Part shown: positions 13,358-20,508 of the stretch, piece after piece
Layout of the letters: each line of letters starts with the position of its first letter
Numbering within the stretch: the stretch's first letter is position 1
Source of the DNA: Microcaldota archaeon
Lineage (GTDB): Archaea > Micrarchaeota > Micrarchaeia > Norongarragalinales > Norongarragalinaceae
DNA: 21,604 nt
Assembly: GCA_016214445.1 (NCBI GenBank)
Contig: JACROM010000038.1
Span: forward strand, 1 to 21,604
Direction of reading: 5' to 3'
Made by a program: the position numbers and the translations under genes
The notes under the pieces: model-generated
What the model saw: only the letters and a program-made list of their open reading frames with translations
The model's database searches: none
What the model was told of the DNA's origin: nothing

Positions 13358-13504
13358 ATGGATTATTCTAAGGACCATCTTTTTCTTTCCAAAGACGCAC
13401 GCAAAGCAAAGCTTTGCGGCGCCCCGAAAACGCTTGCGCGTTTTCATGGAAAAGCTGGTCGGTCCAAAAAGAAAGGCTCTAGTGCGCGAATTGAAGGGGA
13501 ATGA
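13358..13504 (+). CDS. 48-codon mini-ORF formed by a repeat element
   Basis: It starts 3 nt after the gatD stop and its TGA ends 1 nt before the gatE start. The first codons (MDYSK) copy the GatE start (MDYST); the rest is the two-hairpin element read through (SKDHLFL near the start, KAGRSKK near the end). The tRNA insert read in the corresponding frame also gives SKDHLFL and KAGRSKK. This may be a real coupled peptide or simply an open frame through a repeat; I favour the latter. Confidence 0.25.
   Translation: MDYSKDHLFLSKDARKAKLCGAPKTLARFHGKAGRSKKKGSSARIEGE
13373..13475 (+). repeat. Two-hairpin element, copy 2 (gatD-gatE spacer)
   Basis: It begins GACCATCTTTTTCT and ends AAAAGCTGGTCGGTCCAAAA plus AGAAA, as in copy 1. 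In between are hairpins CGCAAAGC/GCTTTGCG and GAAAACGC/GCGTTTTC. The outer blocks can pair (GACCA with TGGTC, CTTTT with AAAAG). It lies between two copies of the gatE start sequence. Confidence 0.8.
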
Positions 13505-13505
13505 G

Positions 13506-15344
13506 ATGGATTACTCTACGATTGGATTCAAGGCGGGAATAGAAATTCACCAGCGTTTGGACGTTGGCTCCAAGCTGTTCTGCAATTGCCCTTGCGCTGT
13601 CGGCGAGGAGAAGCCAAAAAGCGTCCTGAGGCGCAGGCTTAGGGCGGTGCCCGGAGAGTTGGGGATAGTGGACCCGGCTGCTGCCTTTGAGGTGGCGAAA
13701 GGCAAGACGTACGTTTACGAAACGTTCCGCGGATCGAGCTGCAACGTAGAGGAGGACGAGGAACCTCCTTTGGAGCTGAACCAAAAAGCGTTGGATGCGG
13801 CGTTGCAGGTTTGCAACGCGCTCAATGCGAGCGTTCTTGACGAAGTGCACGTCATGAGGAAAACAGTTGCAGACGGTTCCGCTGTGAGCGCCTTCCAAAG
13901 AACCGCTCTTGTAGGAGTCAATGGTTCGCTGAAGACCTCCAAGGGAAACGTGGCCATAGAAACTGTATGCCTTGAGGAGGAAAGCGCGGGCATAGTGGCG
14001 AGGGAAGAAAAAGAGACAACTTACCGCCTTGACCGCTTGGGCGTTCCCTTGGTGGAAATAGCAACGGCGCCCAGTCTCAAGGACCCGGAGCACGTGAAGG
14101 AAGCAGCGGAAGCAATAGGGCTTCTTCTCCGCTCCTCGGAACACGTCCGGCGCGGCATAGGCACCATACGGCAGGACTTGAACGTTTCAATTGAAGGGGG
14201 CACGAGGGTGGAAATCAAAGGAGCGCAACAACTCGAAGACCTGCCCTTTTTGGTGGAGAACGAGGTGCTGCGCCAGCAGAACCTGCTTGCGATTTCAGCA
14301 GAACTGAAGAAAAGGGGGTTCAAGCGAGTTGCGTTCGGCAAACCGCACGGCGTGTCGCACATTTTCGCCAAAGCGAAGCCGTTCCTTTCAGACCAACTGA
14401 AGCAGGGAAAGATGGCCATGGCGATAAAACTATTGTTCTGTAAAGCGCTCTTGGGAAGGGAGATAATGCCAGCTCACCGTTTCGGAACGGAGTTGGCGGA
14501 CTACGCGAAAAGCAAGGGAGTGAAGGGGATAATCCACTGCGACGAGGACCCCGCGAAGTACGGGCTCACCGAAAACGACTTCCTCGAGGTTTCAACTGAA
14601 CTGGACTGTATAGAGGACGACGGCTGGGCTGTCGTGGTAGCTGACGAGTCGGTTGCGTTGAGCGCTTTGCGCGCTGTTTTCGACCGAGCTTTCTCTGAAG
14701 CGTTACCGAAGGAAACGCGCCGAGCAGAAGGAAGGATAAGCAGGTTCATGCGGCCTCTGCCAGGCGCAGCTAGGATGTACCCCGAGACCGACGTGCTGCC
14801 CGTTGTAGTAGGGCAGTCTCGAGTTGCCAAGGCAGGAAAACTTGAATCCTTCGAGGAAAGGAAAGCAGGACTTTTGCAAAAGGGCTTGAACGAGGAACTA
14901 GCAGAGAAAATCCTGCGGTCGCCCGACGCGCGCCTGTTCGAACAACTTTCCGTGTCCAAGGTTCCCCTGAAGACAGTGGCGTGGCTGGTTACCGACGTCA
15001 AGCAGGCGCTCAAGAGGGAAGGCTTCGAGCAATTGCGTTTGGAGGAGGCGCTGAAGCTTTTGGAGCAGGAAAAGATAACCAAGGCGGCAGTGCAGGACCT
15101 TTTGCGGCTCGGAGCAAATGAAACAGGGGTTTCTTTAGAGAAGCTGGCTGAAGCAGGCAACCTTTCGCGCATCAAGGGAGAACAACTCAAGCAATTAGCA
15201 GCGTCTGTTCAAGGCGGATTTGGCGAGATAATGAAACGCTACCGTTTCCAGGTTGAGCCGAGAGAGTTGAGCGCGATGTTAGGCAAGGAAGGGGGTCGAG
15301 GCGGACTAAGCGCCAAGGGGGAACGCTTTCCCCCTGGGGCTTAG
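13506..15344 (+). CDS. gatE: Glu-tRNA(Gln) amidotransferase subunit E
   Basis: GatE activates Glu-tRNA(Gln) with ATP and receives ammonia from GatD. The 612-aa protein begins MDYSTIGFKAGIEIHQRLD, the family's normal start, with SKLFCNCPC next. Later come RIEIKGAQQLEDLP-like text (TRVEIKGAQQLEDLPFLVENEV), an inserted domain and RPLPGAARMYPETDVLP, typical of GatE/GatB. I choose ATG 13506, preceded by AAGGGGA, over an open start at 13434 that lies in a repeat. The C terminus is odd: after EIMKRYRFQVEPRELSAMLGKE it ends in GGRGGLSAKGERFPPGA, encoded by a G/C hairpin; a second copy of the original-looking tail follows the stop. Confidence 0.95.
   Translation: MDYSTIGFKAGIEIHQRLDVGSKLFCNCPCAVGEEKPKSVLRRRLRAVPGELGIVDPAAAFEVAKGKTYVYETFRGSSCNVEEDEEPPLELNQKALDAALQVCNALNASVLDEVHVMRKTVADGSAVSAFQRTALVGVNGSLKTSKGNVAIETVCLEEESAGIVAREEKETTYRLDRLGVPLVEIATAPSLKDPEHVKEAAEAIGLLLRSSEHVRRGIGTIRQDLNVSIEGGTRVEIKGAQQLEDLPFLVENEVLRQQNLLAISAELKKRGFKRVAFGKPHGVSHIFAKAKPFLSDQLKQGKMAMAIKLLFCKALLGREIMPAHRFGTELADYAKSKGVKGIIHCDEDPAKYGLTENDFLEVSTELDCIEDDGWAVVVADESVALSALRAVFDRAFSEALPKETRRAEGRISRFMRPLPGAARMYPETDVLPVVVGQSRVAKAGKLESFEERKAGLLQKGLNEELAEKILRSPDARLFEQLSVSKVPLKTVAWLVTDVKQALKREGFEQLRLEEALKLLEQEKITKAAVQDLLRLGANETGVSLEKLAEAGNLSRIKGEQLKQLAASVQGGFGEIMKRYRFQVEPRELSAMLGKEGGRGGLSAKGERFPPGA
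15306..15344. repeat. Palindrome forming the end of gatE
   Basis: CTAAGC (15306-15311) pairs with GCTTAG (15339-15344), and GGGGGA (15317-15322) with TCCCCC (15329-15334). The gatE stop codon TAG is the last three bases of the palindrome. Confidence 0.8.
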
Positions 15345-15345
15345 A

Positions 15346-15405
15346 ATGAAGCGCTACCGTTTCCAGGTCGACCCCTCGGAACTGAAGGACTGCGTGGGAA
15401 AATAA
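15346..15405 (+). pseudogene. Second copy of the GatE C-terminal tail
   Basis: The sequence reads MKRYRFQVDPSELKDCVGK and a stop. It copies residues MKRYRFQVEPRELSAMLGK encoded at 15231-15287: the first 29 bases match at 26, and the remainder is similar mainly at protein level. It is out of frame with gatE and too short to be a gene. It looks like the former end of gatE, displaced by the palindrome. Confidence 0.7.
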
Positions 15406-15431
15406 ACTGGCAGGCTACAGGCTTTGCTATA

Positions 15432-15440
15432 GGTTTTTAA
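15432..15440 (+). promoter_or_regulatory. TATA-like box
   Basis: GGTTTTTAA would place transcription start near 15460, leaving a leader of about 15 nt with the GAAGGTG site for the ATG at 15476. Confidence 0.5.
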
Positions 15441-15475
15441 CTCTCTTTTGTTTTCTTACTATGAAGGTGTGCACA

Positions 15476-16504
15476 ATGGCTGAAACAGAGTACTCTTTAG
15501 GCGAACCGGAAGATTTCCAGTCGAAGTTTTCGTCCATGCTGGAACCGGTCAAGAAGTTCGGCATCGGGAAACTGCTTTTCCTGCTCATGATACTTGCTGT
15601 TGCGGCATGGTTTTTCATTTTGTCGCCCAAACCCGGAACAGTATTAGTCGAGGTTTCGGAAACAGATGGCGGCCCGCTTGACGGGATATTGGTTTTTCTT
15701 TCAATATCAGGAGAGAAGAACCCGAAGGAGGACGTCACTTCCTCGGACGGCACAGTTGTTTTCAAGAACGTACCCTCGGACAGGGAGTTGTCAATAGACG
15801 TTGAAACACCGGACGGCTACGAGAGTCCGCGCATTGATTCCTTCAAGCTCAAGTCTAAGAGCGAAACCAAGCTCGTTACCCTTAGCAAGAAGAGCAGCAT
15901 AGAAGTGAGCCAAGTGCAGCCTAGCGTTTACCTCGGGACGGGCTGCAGCACAAGTGTTCCAGTAAAGGTGGACAACAAAGGCGCTGAAGCAGCCCAAGTG
16001 CAGTTCGTCGGCGAAGGCGACTTGGCGGGCAGGGTTGAGGGCACGGCCACAATTCCTCCGCTTACTTTCGACAACATTCCAGTAAATGTGACCGCGTGGT
16101 ACGAAAAGAAAGACATGTCCGGAAACATCCGCGTAAAAGGCACTGGCAACAGCGTCAAGCTGACGGTCAGCGTGGGCGAGCCAGTCGAGGCGGACGTGAG
16201 CCCGTCAAGCATAAGTGACAACGTAAAGCCCGGCGAGCAGCTCAAGACGCTCATCACTGTTTCGAACAGAGGCCGCGAAGGTGAGCTCCGCGACCTTGGA
16301 GTGAAAGTTACCGGCGACATAGAGCAATACACGGATGCCTCGTTCACGGACATTGCGCCGCTCAAGCCGGAAGAGGAAAAAATCCTGACTGTAGTCATAA
16401 ACGTTCCGTCAGTTGGAGAGGGCAAGCTTGTGGGCGTGATAATGATTTCCACTTCCTGCAAGACCTACCCGGTTCCTGTCGAGCTGGACGTGCGGGCCGA
16501 CTGA
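15476..16504 (+). CDS. Membrane-anchored protein with Ig-like extracellular domains
   Basis: After a short cytoplasmic start (MAETEYSLGEPEDFQ) there is one membrane helix (GKLLFLLMILAVAAWFFIL, about residues 31-50) and then an all-beta outer part. The first outer section (GTVLVEVSETDGGPLDGILVFLSI, then DGTVVFKNVPSDRELSIDV) resembles carboxypeptidase-regulatory/PEGA-like Ig folds. Two later sections (VYLGTGCSTSVPVKVDNKGAE and KPGEQLKTLITVSNRGREGELRDLGV) look like CARDB-type domains. ATG 15476 has GGTG 7 nt upstream; ATG 15461 is possible but would start at the predicted transcript end. A stalk or surface role is inferred. Its stop overlaps a small membrane gene. Confidence 0.8.
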   Translation: MAETEYSLGEPEDFQSKFSSMLEPVKKFGIGKLLFLLMILAVAAWFFILSPKPGTVLVEVSETDGGPLDGILVFLSISGEKNPKEDVTSSDGTVVFKNVPSDRELSIDVETPDGYESPRIDSFKLKSKSETKLVTLSKKSSIEVSQVQPSVYLGTGCSTSVPVKVDNKGAEAAQVQFVGEGDLAGRVEGTATIPPLTFDNIPVNVTAWYEKKDMSGNIRVKGTGNSVKLTVSVGEPVEADVSPSSISDNVKPGEQLKTLITVSNRGREGELRDLGVKVTGDIEQYTDASFTDIAPLKPEEEKILTVVINVPSVGEGKLVGVIMISTSCKTYPVPVELDVRAD

Positions 16505-16508
16505 TGGA

Positions 16509-16880
16509 ATGTTGGGCAACGCTTACTTCTGGATTGGTTTCTCTTTTTTCTCTGCGGTCGCCCCGGGGGAAGCGTCCTCCTGGCCTGCCCTGGGCCTCGC
16601 CCCCTCCTTTCTTTCCAACGCTTACTTCTGGACTGGTTTCTCTTTTTTCTCCGCGTTTGCCCTGACCTACTGGTTCCTCCAGAAGCCAGCCACTTTCCTC
16701 ATCCTCCTGGCAATGGCGTTCGCTTCCTTCTTCCTGCTCGGCCCGCTTGGCTTGGTGGGCTTCGCTGCAGGCGCGGGAGCGAGGATGTTTTTGAAGGAAA
16801 AGCAGGCTGAAAGCAAAAAACAGGAGGCTGCACGGAAGAAGAAGGGAAAAGAAAAAAAATCCGGAAATAAAACCCGATAA
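16509..16880 (+). CDS. Small membrane protein with duplicated helix
   Basis: The 123-aa product has hydrophobic segments and a basic Lys-rich tail (KEKQAESKKQEAARKKKGKEKKSG). Its start contains NAYFWIGFSFFSA and, 33 codons later, NAYFWTGFSFFSA. The DNA copies (16517-16556 and 16616-16655) match at 38 of 40 bases. Between them is a G/C-rich stretch coding for VAPGEASSWPALGLAPSFLS. Without the insert the protein would be about 90 aa. It begins 5 nt after the stop of the anchored Ig-like protein and is probably co-transcribed. Function unknown. Confidence 0.65.
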   Translation: MLGNAYFWIGFSFFSAVAPGEASSWPALGLAPSFLSNAYFWTGFSFFSAFALTYWFLQKPATFLILLAMAFASFFLLGPLGLVGFAAGAGARMFLKEKQAESKKQEAARKKKGKEKKSGNKTR

Positions 16881-16966
16881 GTTTTAATTCGAATAAGCTT
16901 ACCGCGGTGGTTGCTGAAATTGAAATAATATTTTCGGTCTTTTGCGTTTTTCCCGCTTGCCGCTTT

Positions 16967-17251
16967 TCATTCCAGTTTCTTGCGGGCTGAATCCAAAGCC
17001 TTTTTCGCAGCCTTTACGGTTTGGGGGAGCATTGCCCAGTTTATCATTCCTTGGGCGGCATTCATGTGTGCTTTGGCGGCTTCCATTTTTCCCTTTAGCG
17101 TTTCAAGCGTTTTTTCATTCGGAACCGCAGGGGGGCACATCCCCCCTTCAGTTTCACGGTCCTCCTGATTCCCCCCTGCGGCGAGGATACCTTTGGCATC
17201 AGGCCAAAGGAGGAATCGTCGGGGATGTCTGAAGGGGATGTGTAACGCCAT
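16967..17251 (-). CDS. Small helical protein with palindromic N-terminal insert
   Basis: The 94-aa frame begins MALHIPFRHPRRFLLWPDAKG and ends with a convincing helix, EKTLETLKGKMEAAKAHMNAAQGMINWAMLPQTVKAAKKALDSARKKLE. The first half is encoded by interlocked inverted repeats at 17125-17242, so the ancestral protein may be only about 50 aa from MCPPAVPNEKTL on. The ATG overlaps the stop of the upstream coiled-coil gene (TGATG). No function can be assigned. Confidence 0.5.
   Translation of the reverse strand: MALHIPFRHPRRFLLWPDAKGILAAGGNQEDRETEGGMCPPAVPNEKTLETLKGKMEAAKAHMNAAQGMINWAMLPQTVKAAKKALDSARKKLE
17125..17242. repeat. Interlocked inverted repeats
   Basis: CCGCAGGGGGG (17125-17135) pairs with CCCCCCTGCGG (17171-17181). 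CACATCCCC..TTCAG (17136-17151) pairs with CTGAAGGGGATGTG (17229-17242). CCTTTGG (17190-17196) pairs with CCAAAGG (17204-17210). The first two pairs cross each other, a pseudoknot-like order. Confidence 0.8.
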
Positions 17252-17964
17252 CAGCTTGTAGAAATCGTTTGTGTGTGTTCACTCTGCGCGTCTTGGACTG
17301 CTCGTTGCGCCTCCTGAAGTTGTTGCCTCAGTAAATCCATTTGTTGCTGCATGCGTTCTGTTTCACTGTTATGAGCGTCAAGCATTTGTTCCATTTTAGC
17401 CGTCAGTAACGCGACTTTGTCCCTGCGTTGTTGTGCTTGAGGAGGTATGGCGCCGCCTTTTGGGCTTATTTCCTTTCGCACTGCTTTGGCAAGATCTTCG
17501 ATTTTGCCGGCTATTGCGTCAATTTCCCCCTGGCTGAGTTGGCTTTTGCCATAATAATGCCATCTTCCTTCCCTTTTTCTGAGATTTTTTGCCAAACCCT
17601 CCAAACGTTCAGCATCATACGCTTCCCAGTGGTCTCTTGGCAACATCTTTTGCAAATGCATAATGGTTTGGAGGTTGAAGGGAGCGTGCTCCATGTGGTA
17701 ACCACTGTGAAGCAGGTCAAGCGCATAGTCAATAACTGTCAATGGGTTTAAACCTTGTTTCTTGGCAAACGTCACGATGACGTCGTATCGTTCTCCTATG
17801 GTCGCTTTTTTGGTGAGGGCCTCGGCCATTGGGCTTTCTTTCCCCCTAAGAAACGCAATAAACGTCTTTGGTTTTACGGCGGCTTCGCGGTCGTAAAACG
17901 TTTTATGCAGCAATTCTGCTTCGTCTGGTTTGGCTTGGATTTCACGGCGTCTTTCCTGAGGCAT
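17251..17964 (-). CDS. Unknown protein with C-terminal coiled coil
   Basis: I do not recognise this 237-aa soluble protein. The N-terminal two thirds is charged and helical (ERYDVIVTFAKKQGLNPLTVIDYALDLLHSGYHMEHAPFNLQTIMHL). The end is a long Gln-rich coiled coil (KMEQMLDAHNSETERMQQQMDLLRQQLQEAQRAVQDAQSEHTQ). A TTTTTAAC box lies upstream on the minus strand and GGTAGGT sits just before the ATG. It is coupled by TGATG overlap to the small helical protein downstream, so they may form a complex. Confidence 0.75.
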   Translation of the reverse strand: MPQERRREIQAKPDEAELLHKTFYDREAAVKPKTFIAFLRGKESPMAEALTKKATIGERYDVIVTFAKKQGLNPLTVIDYALDLLHSGYHMEHAPFNLQTIMHLQKMLPRDHWEAYDAERLEGLAKNLRKREGRWHYYGKSQLSQGEIDAIAGKIEDLAKAVRKEISPKGGAIPPQAQQRRDKVALLTAKMEQMLDAHNSETERMQQQMDLLRQQLQEAQRAVQDAQSEHTQTISTS

Positions 17965-18039
17965 GTACCTACCTGAAATGACATTTGTTAAAAAGGTTTG
18001 GTTAGTTCGTCAGGAGTTCGAATACGGGGCGGGATAGCG

Positions 18040-18048
18040 CTTTTAAAC
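18040..18048 (+). promoter_or_regulatory. TATA-like box for the zinc-ribbon gene
   Basis: CTTTTAAAC lies about 22-30 nt before the ATG at 18069, implying leaderless transcription. Confidence 0.55.
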
Positions 18049-18068
18049 CCGGGCTTGTTAACTGTCGT

Positions 18069-18413
18069 ATGGACGTAGCGTGCCCGCAGTGCGGCAACCC
18101 GAACCTCGACGTGGACGCGCAAAACAGCGTTGTCTATTGTAGCAAGTGCGGCTTCGCGGTCAAAGTGGACCCGCAGACCGGCAACGTCACTCCCCTAAGC
18201 GAGGGAGGCGGCCAAGGACAGCCGGCAGCTGCCGCGGCGCCCGCAGTGTACGAGGGAGGAGGCGAATCCACTGTTTTGGGCATGGACAAGCTCACTTTCT
18301 TCCTTCTTGGCCTGTCGCTCATTCTCTTCGCGGTTTTCGTCTTCAACGTCGACATAGTTTGGGCCGGAGTGGCCGGGCTGGCGCTGTTGCTATTCTACTT
18401 TTTAAGGCGCTAG
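18069..18413 (+). CDS. Zinc-ribbon membrane protein
   Basis: The 114-aa protein starts with a four-cysteine zinc ribbon, CPQC (residues 5-8) and CSKC (about 24-27), like the TFIIB-type or double-zinc-ribbon folds. A flexible Gly/Ala/Pro linker follows, then two hydrophobic helices (LTFFLLGLSLILFAVFVF and VWAGVAGLALLLFYFL). Small zinc-ribbon/two-helix proteins are common in archaea with no agreed function. It converges with the FN3 surface gene, whose stop is 13 nt away. Confidence 0.8.
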   Translation: MDVACPQCGNPNLDVDAQNSVVYCSKCGFAVKVDPQTGNVTPLSEGGGQGQPAAAAAPAVYEGGGESTVLGMDKLTFFLLGLSLILFAVFVFNVDIVWAGVAGLALLLFYFLRR

Positions 18414-18426
18414 CAAAAAAAGAAAA

Positions 18427-20241
18427 TTATTCGTGAATGGACGACTTCAGCTGGAACATCAGCAGAACGCCCACGCCGAGCAGGGCCAGTATGACCCCTG
18501 CAACAGCAGCGTCCATGTCGGTGTTCCTTTCCTGTTTTTCTTCTGTAGTTGCGATACTGGCTGCCAGGATCTTCGTGTCCAGGACTTCGCCCGATAGGGT
18601 AACAACGCTTCCTTCGATGCTGTAGTTTCCTCCCTCCAGGGTCATGAGAGCAGTGCTCAGCAGGACGCTTTCGCCGGCAGTGACGTTAACCGGTTCCGAT
18701 TCCGCTTCGATTGTTTTGCCGCTCGCGTTCACTTTCGCCTTGAACACCACGGTTGTGTTGTAGCCGAGGTTGGTGAAGTTTGTCGAAAAACTTATCTGCG
18801 ACTGCGCTGCCTTGGAACCAACAGCCAGGCCGGTCGGGCTCAGCGAAAGCGAGTCTTCAGGCGCGAGAAGGACGAAGTCGTTCATGGTCCCTTTCGCGGC
18901 GTCTGCAGATTTGTTCTGCGCTGCTGCTTCGAGCGCCGAAGCAACTGCAGCGGCCTGAGCTTGCTCTGTTGTAGGCGCAGGGGTTGGGACGGGCGTTGGT
19001 GTAGGGACTGGAGTAGGCGTGCCCTTGACTAATTCAGCTGGCACAGTAGGCATCGGTGTGGGGGTTATGGTCGGTACGGGCGTGGGAGTTGGTGGTGGCT
19101 GAACCGCGTGCAGCCATGTCTGGGTGGAGTTCCAGGCGTTCTGCGAGTTGTTCGCGTACATCTTCCAAGCAAGAGTATGAGCGTTCGAGTTCAACAGCGT
19201 CGAGTAGTTCGCGGTGCTTGAAGCAGAAATGAAAGCGACCGCGCTCGAGTTGGCCCACGAACCTGTAGCATTAGAAGAGAAAATATAGTAGGAAAGCGCA
19301 AGGCTGTCCTGCCAAGGCACGCTGAACAAGACCCAAGTGCCGCCTGTTGAAGAGTTCGCGGTGTGGGTTGAGGCCCAAGGATAACTTGACGGAGCCATGA
19401 CGAACGAAACCGAAGTGTTCGAAGCGCAGCTGGTTGCGTTGCAAGAGGTGACGTTCGCGTAGTAAGTTGTTGCCGGAGAGAGCGCTGCAATGGTCAGGTT
19501 GTGCGCTACGGTCATTGCCGGGACCGAGCTTGAGCCGAGCGTGGCAGTGCCGTTGCCGTAGGAAAGGGAAGCATTTGCTTCCGAGGAGGATGTCCACGCT
19601 ATGCTGGCTGTGGTAGACGTTACCGCTGTTGCTATTGGCGTTATAGTCATTGAACTCTGCGAAGCTTGCGTTGTGTATGCTACGCTCGCCTGGTCGTTGG
19701 ACAGGCCCGCCTGGTCGTAAGCGCGCACGCTGAAATTGTAGGACTGGCCTGAAGAAACCGCCTGCACGTAGTAGGAGTTTGTGGTGTTGGCTATCCAGGT
19801 TCCGTTCAGCCGAAGAGAGTACGTTATTGCCGTTGCGTCCGTTGAGGCGAACCAAGAAACGTTTGCGGTGCTTGAAGTGCCTGTAGCTGAAAGGTTTGTT
19901 ATCGCGGTAGGCGCCGTCGAGTCGGTTCTGAACGTCCTGTTGGACGAATAGTCTGTTTGCGTCCCGTTGGAACAGCCGATTCCCCACGAATAGTAGCCTT
20001 CCGTGAAAGAGTGCGTTATGGTGTTCTGCGCGTCCAAAGCTATTGCTGTCGAGTTTGTCTGCGTTTGCGCCCATGAGCCGGTCTTGTTCGACCATGCCGC
20101 GCAACCAGTTATGTTGGCGCCGCTAGGGGTGAAGACGAAGCTTACGTTCTGGCCGCCGACGTATCCGTCTGCCGGAGTGTTGATGCTGACGCTGACCGCG
20201 TTAACCGCAACTGCCAGCAAAACCAGGACCAACCAGCGCAT
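18427..20241 (-). CDS. Large surface protein with fibronectin type III domains
   Basis: The 604-aa protein has a signal peptide (MRWLVLVLLAVAVNAVSV), an Ig-like first domain, then two fibronectin type III domains (about 110-195 from APTAITNLSATGTSSTANVSW, and about 196-285 from MTITPIATAVTSTTASIAWTSS). A Pro/Thr linker (PTPTPVPTITPTPMP and repeats) of about 40 residues follows. Then comes a beta-rich section and a C-terminal membrane helix (AAVAGVILALLGVGVLLMFQL) with a short charged tail. Many N-x-S/T sites fit heavy glycosylation. It is the third gene of a minus-strand operon, 3 nt after the preceding stop. Adhesion or S-layer-associated work is inferred. Confidence 0.87.
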   Translation of the reverse strand: MRWLVLVLLAVAVNAVSVSINTPADGYVGGQNVSFVFTPSGANITGCAAWSNKTGSWAQTQTNSTAIALDAQNTITHSFTEGYYSWGIGCSNGTQTDYSSNRTFRTDSTAPTAITNLSATGTSSTANVSWFASTDATAITYSLRLNGTWIANTTNSYYVQAVSSGQSYNFSVRAYDQAGLSNDQASVAYTTQASQSSMTITPIATAVTSTTASIAWTSSSEANASLSYGNGTATLGSSSVPAMTVAHNLTIAALSPATTYYANVTSCNATSCASNTSVSFVMAPSSYPWASTHTANSSTGGTWVLFSVPWQDSLALSYYIFSSNATGSWANSSAVAFISASSTANYSTLLNSNAHTLAWKMYANNSQNAWNSTQTWLHAVQPPPTPTPVPTITPTPMPTVPAELVKGTPTPVPTPTPVPTPAPTTEQAQAAAVASALEAAAQNKSADAAKGTMNDFVLLAPEDSLSLSPTGLAVGSKAAQSQISFSTNFTNLGYNTTVVFKAKVNASGKTIEAESEPVNVTAGESVLLSTALMTLEGGNYSIEGSVVTLSGEVLDTKILAASIATTEEKQERNTDMDAAVAGVILALLGVGVLLMFQLKSSIHE

Positions 20242-20244
20242 ACT

Positions 20245-20508
20245 TCAACGACCTTTCTTCACGAGCGCGACCAGCCCGTCGAGCCTCTTCTCGACGTAGT
20301 TCCTGTCCACCTTTTCTTGCAGCGTGCTCCTTATCGCGGACACGTCCGCATTCACCTGCTTTGCCGCGTCTTCAAGCGAGACGAGCTTTTCATCCAGCTT
20401 GTCCATGCTCGCCTTCATCATGCTGTGCGCGTCTAATACTGTTTTCGTCATGAACGCCAGCGCCAACAGCACTGCAACGCCAATACCAATGAACAAAACA
20501 TCAACCAC
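20245..20508 (-). CDS. Small membrane protein with coiled coil (second of pair)
   Basis: The 87-aa protein has one N-terminal membrane helix (VLFIGIGVAVLLALAFM) and then a long coiled coil (SMDKLDEKLVSLEDAAKQVNADVSAIRSTLQEKVDRNYVEKRLDGLV). It overlaps its upstream partner by 8 nt and stands 3 nt before the FN3 surface gene. The matching plan of the two small proteins suggests they pair with each other, perhaps as a scaffold for the surface protein; this is inference. Confidence 0.75.
   Translation of the reverse strand: MVDVLFIGIGVAVLLALAFMTKTVLDAHSMMKASMDKLDEKLVSLEDAAKQVNADVSAIRSTLQEKVDRNYVEKRLDGLVALVKKGR

Noticed and set aside
13434..13505. Upstream start for gatE
   Set aside because: It lies in the repeat element; the family N terminus and ribosome-binding site fit ATG 13506.
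18005..18030. Possible tRNA T arm (TTCGAA)
   Set aside because: Flanking bases do not form a T stem and there is no acceptor or D arm nearby.
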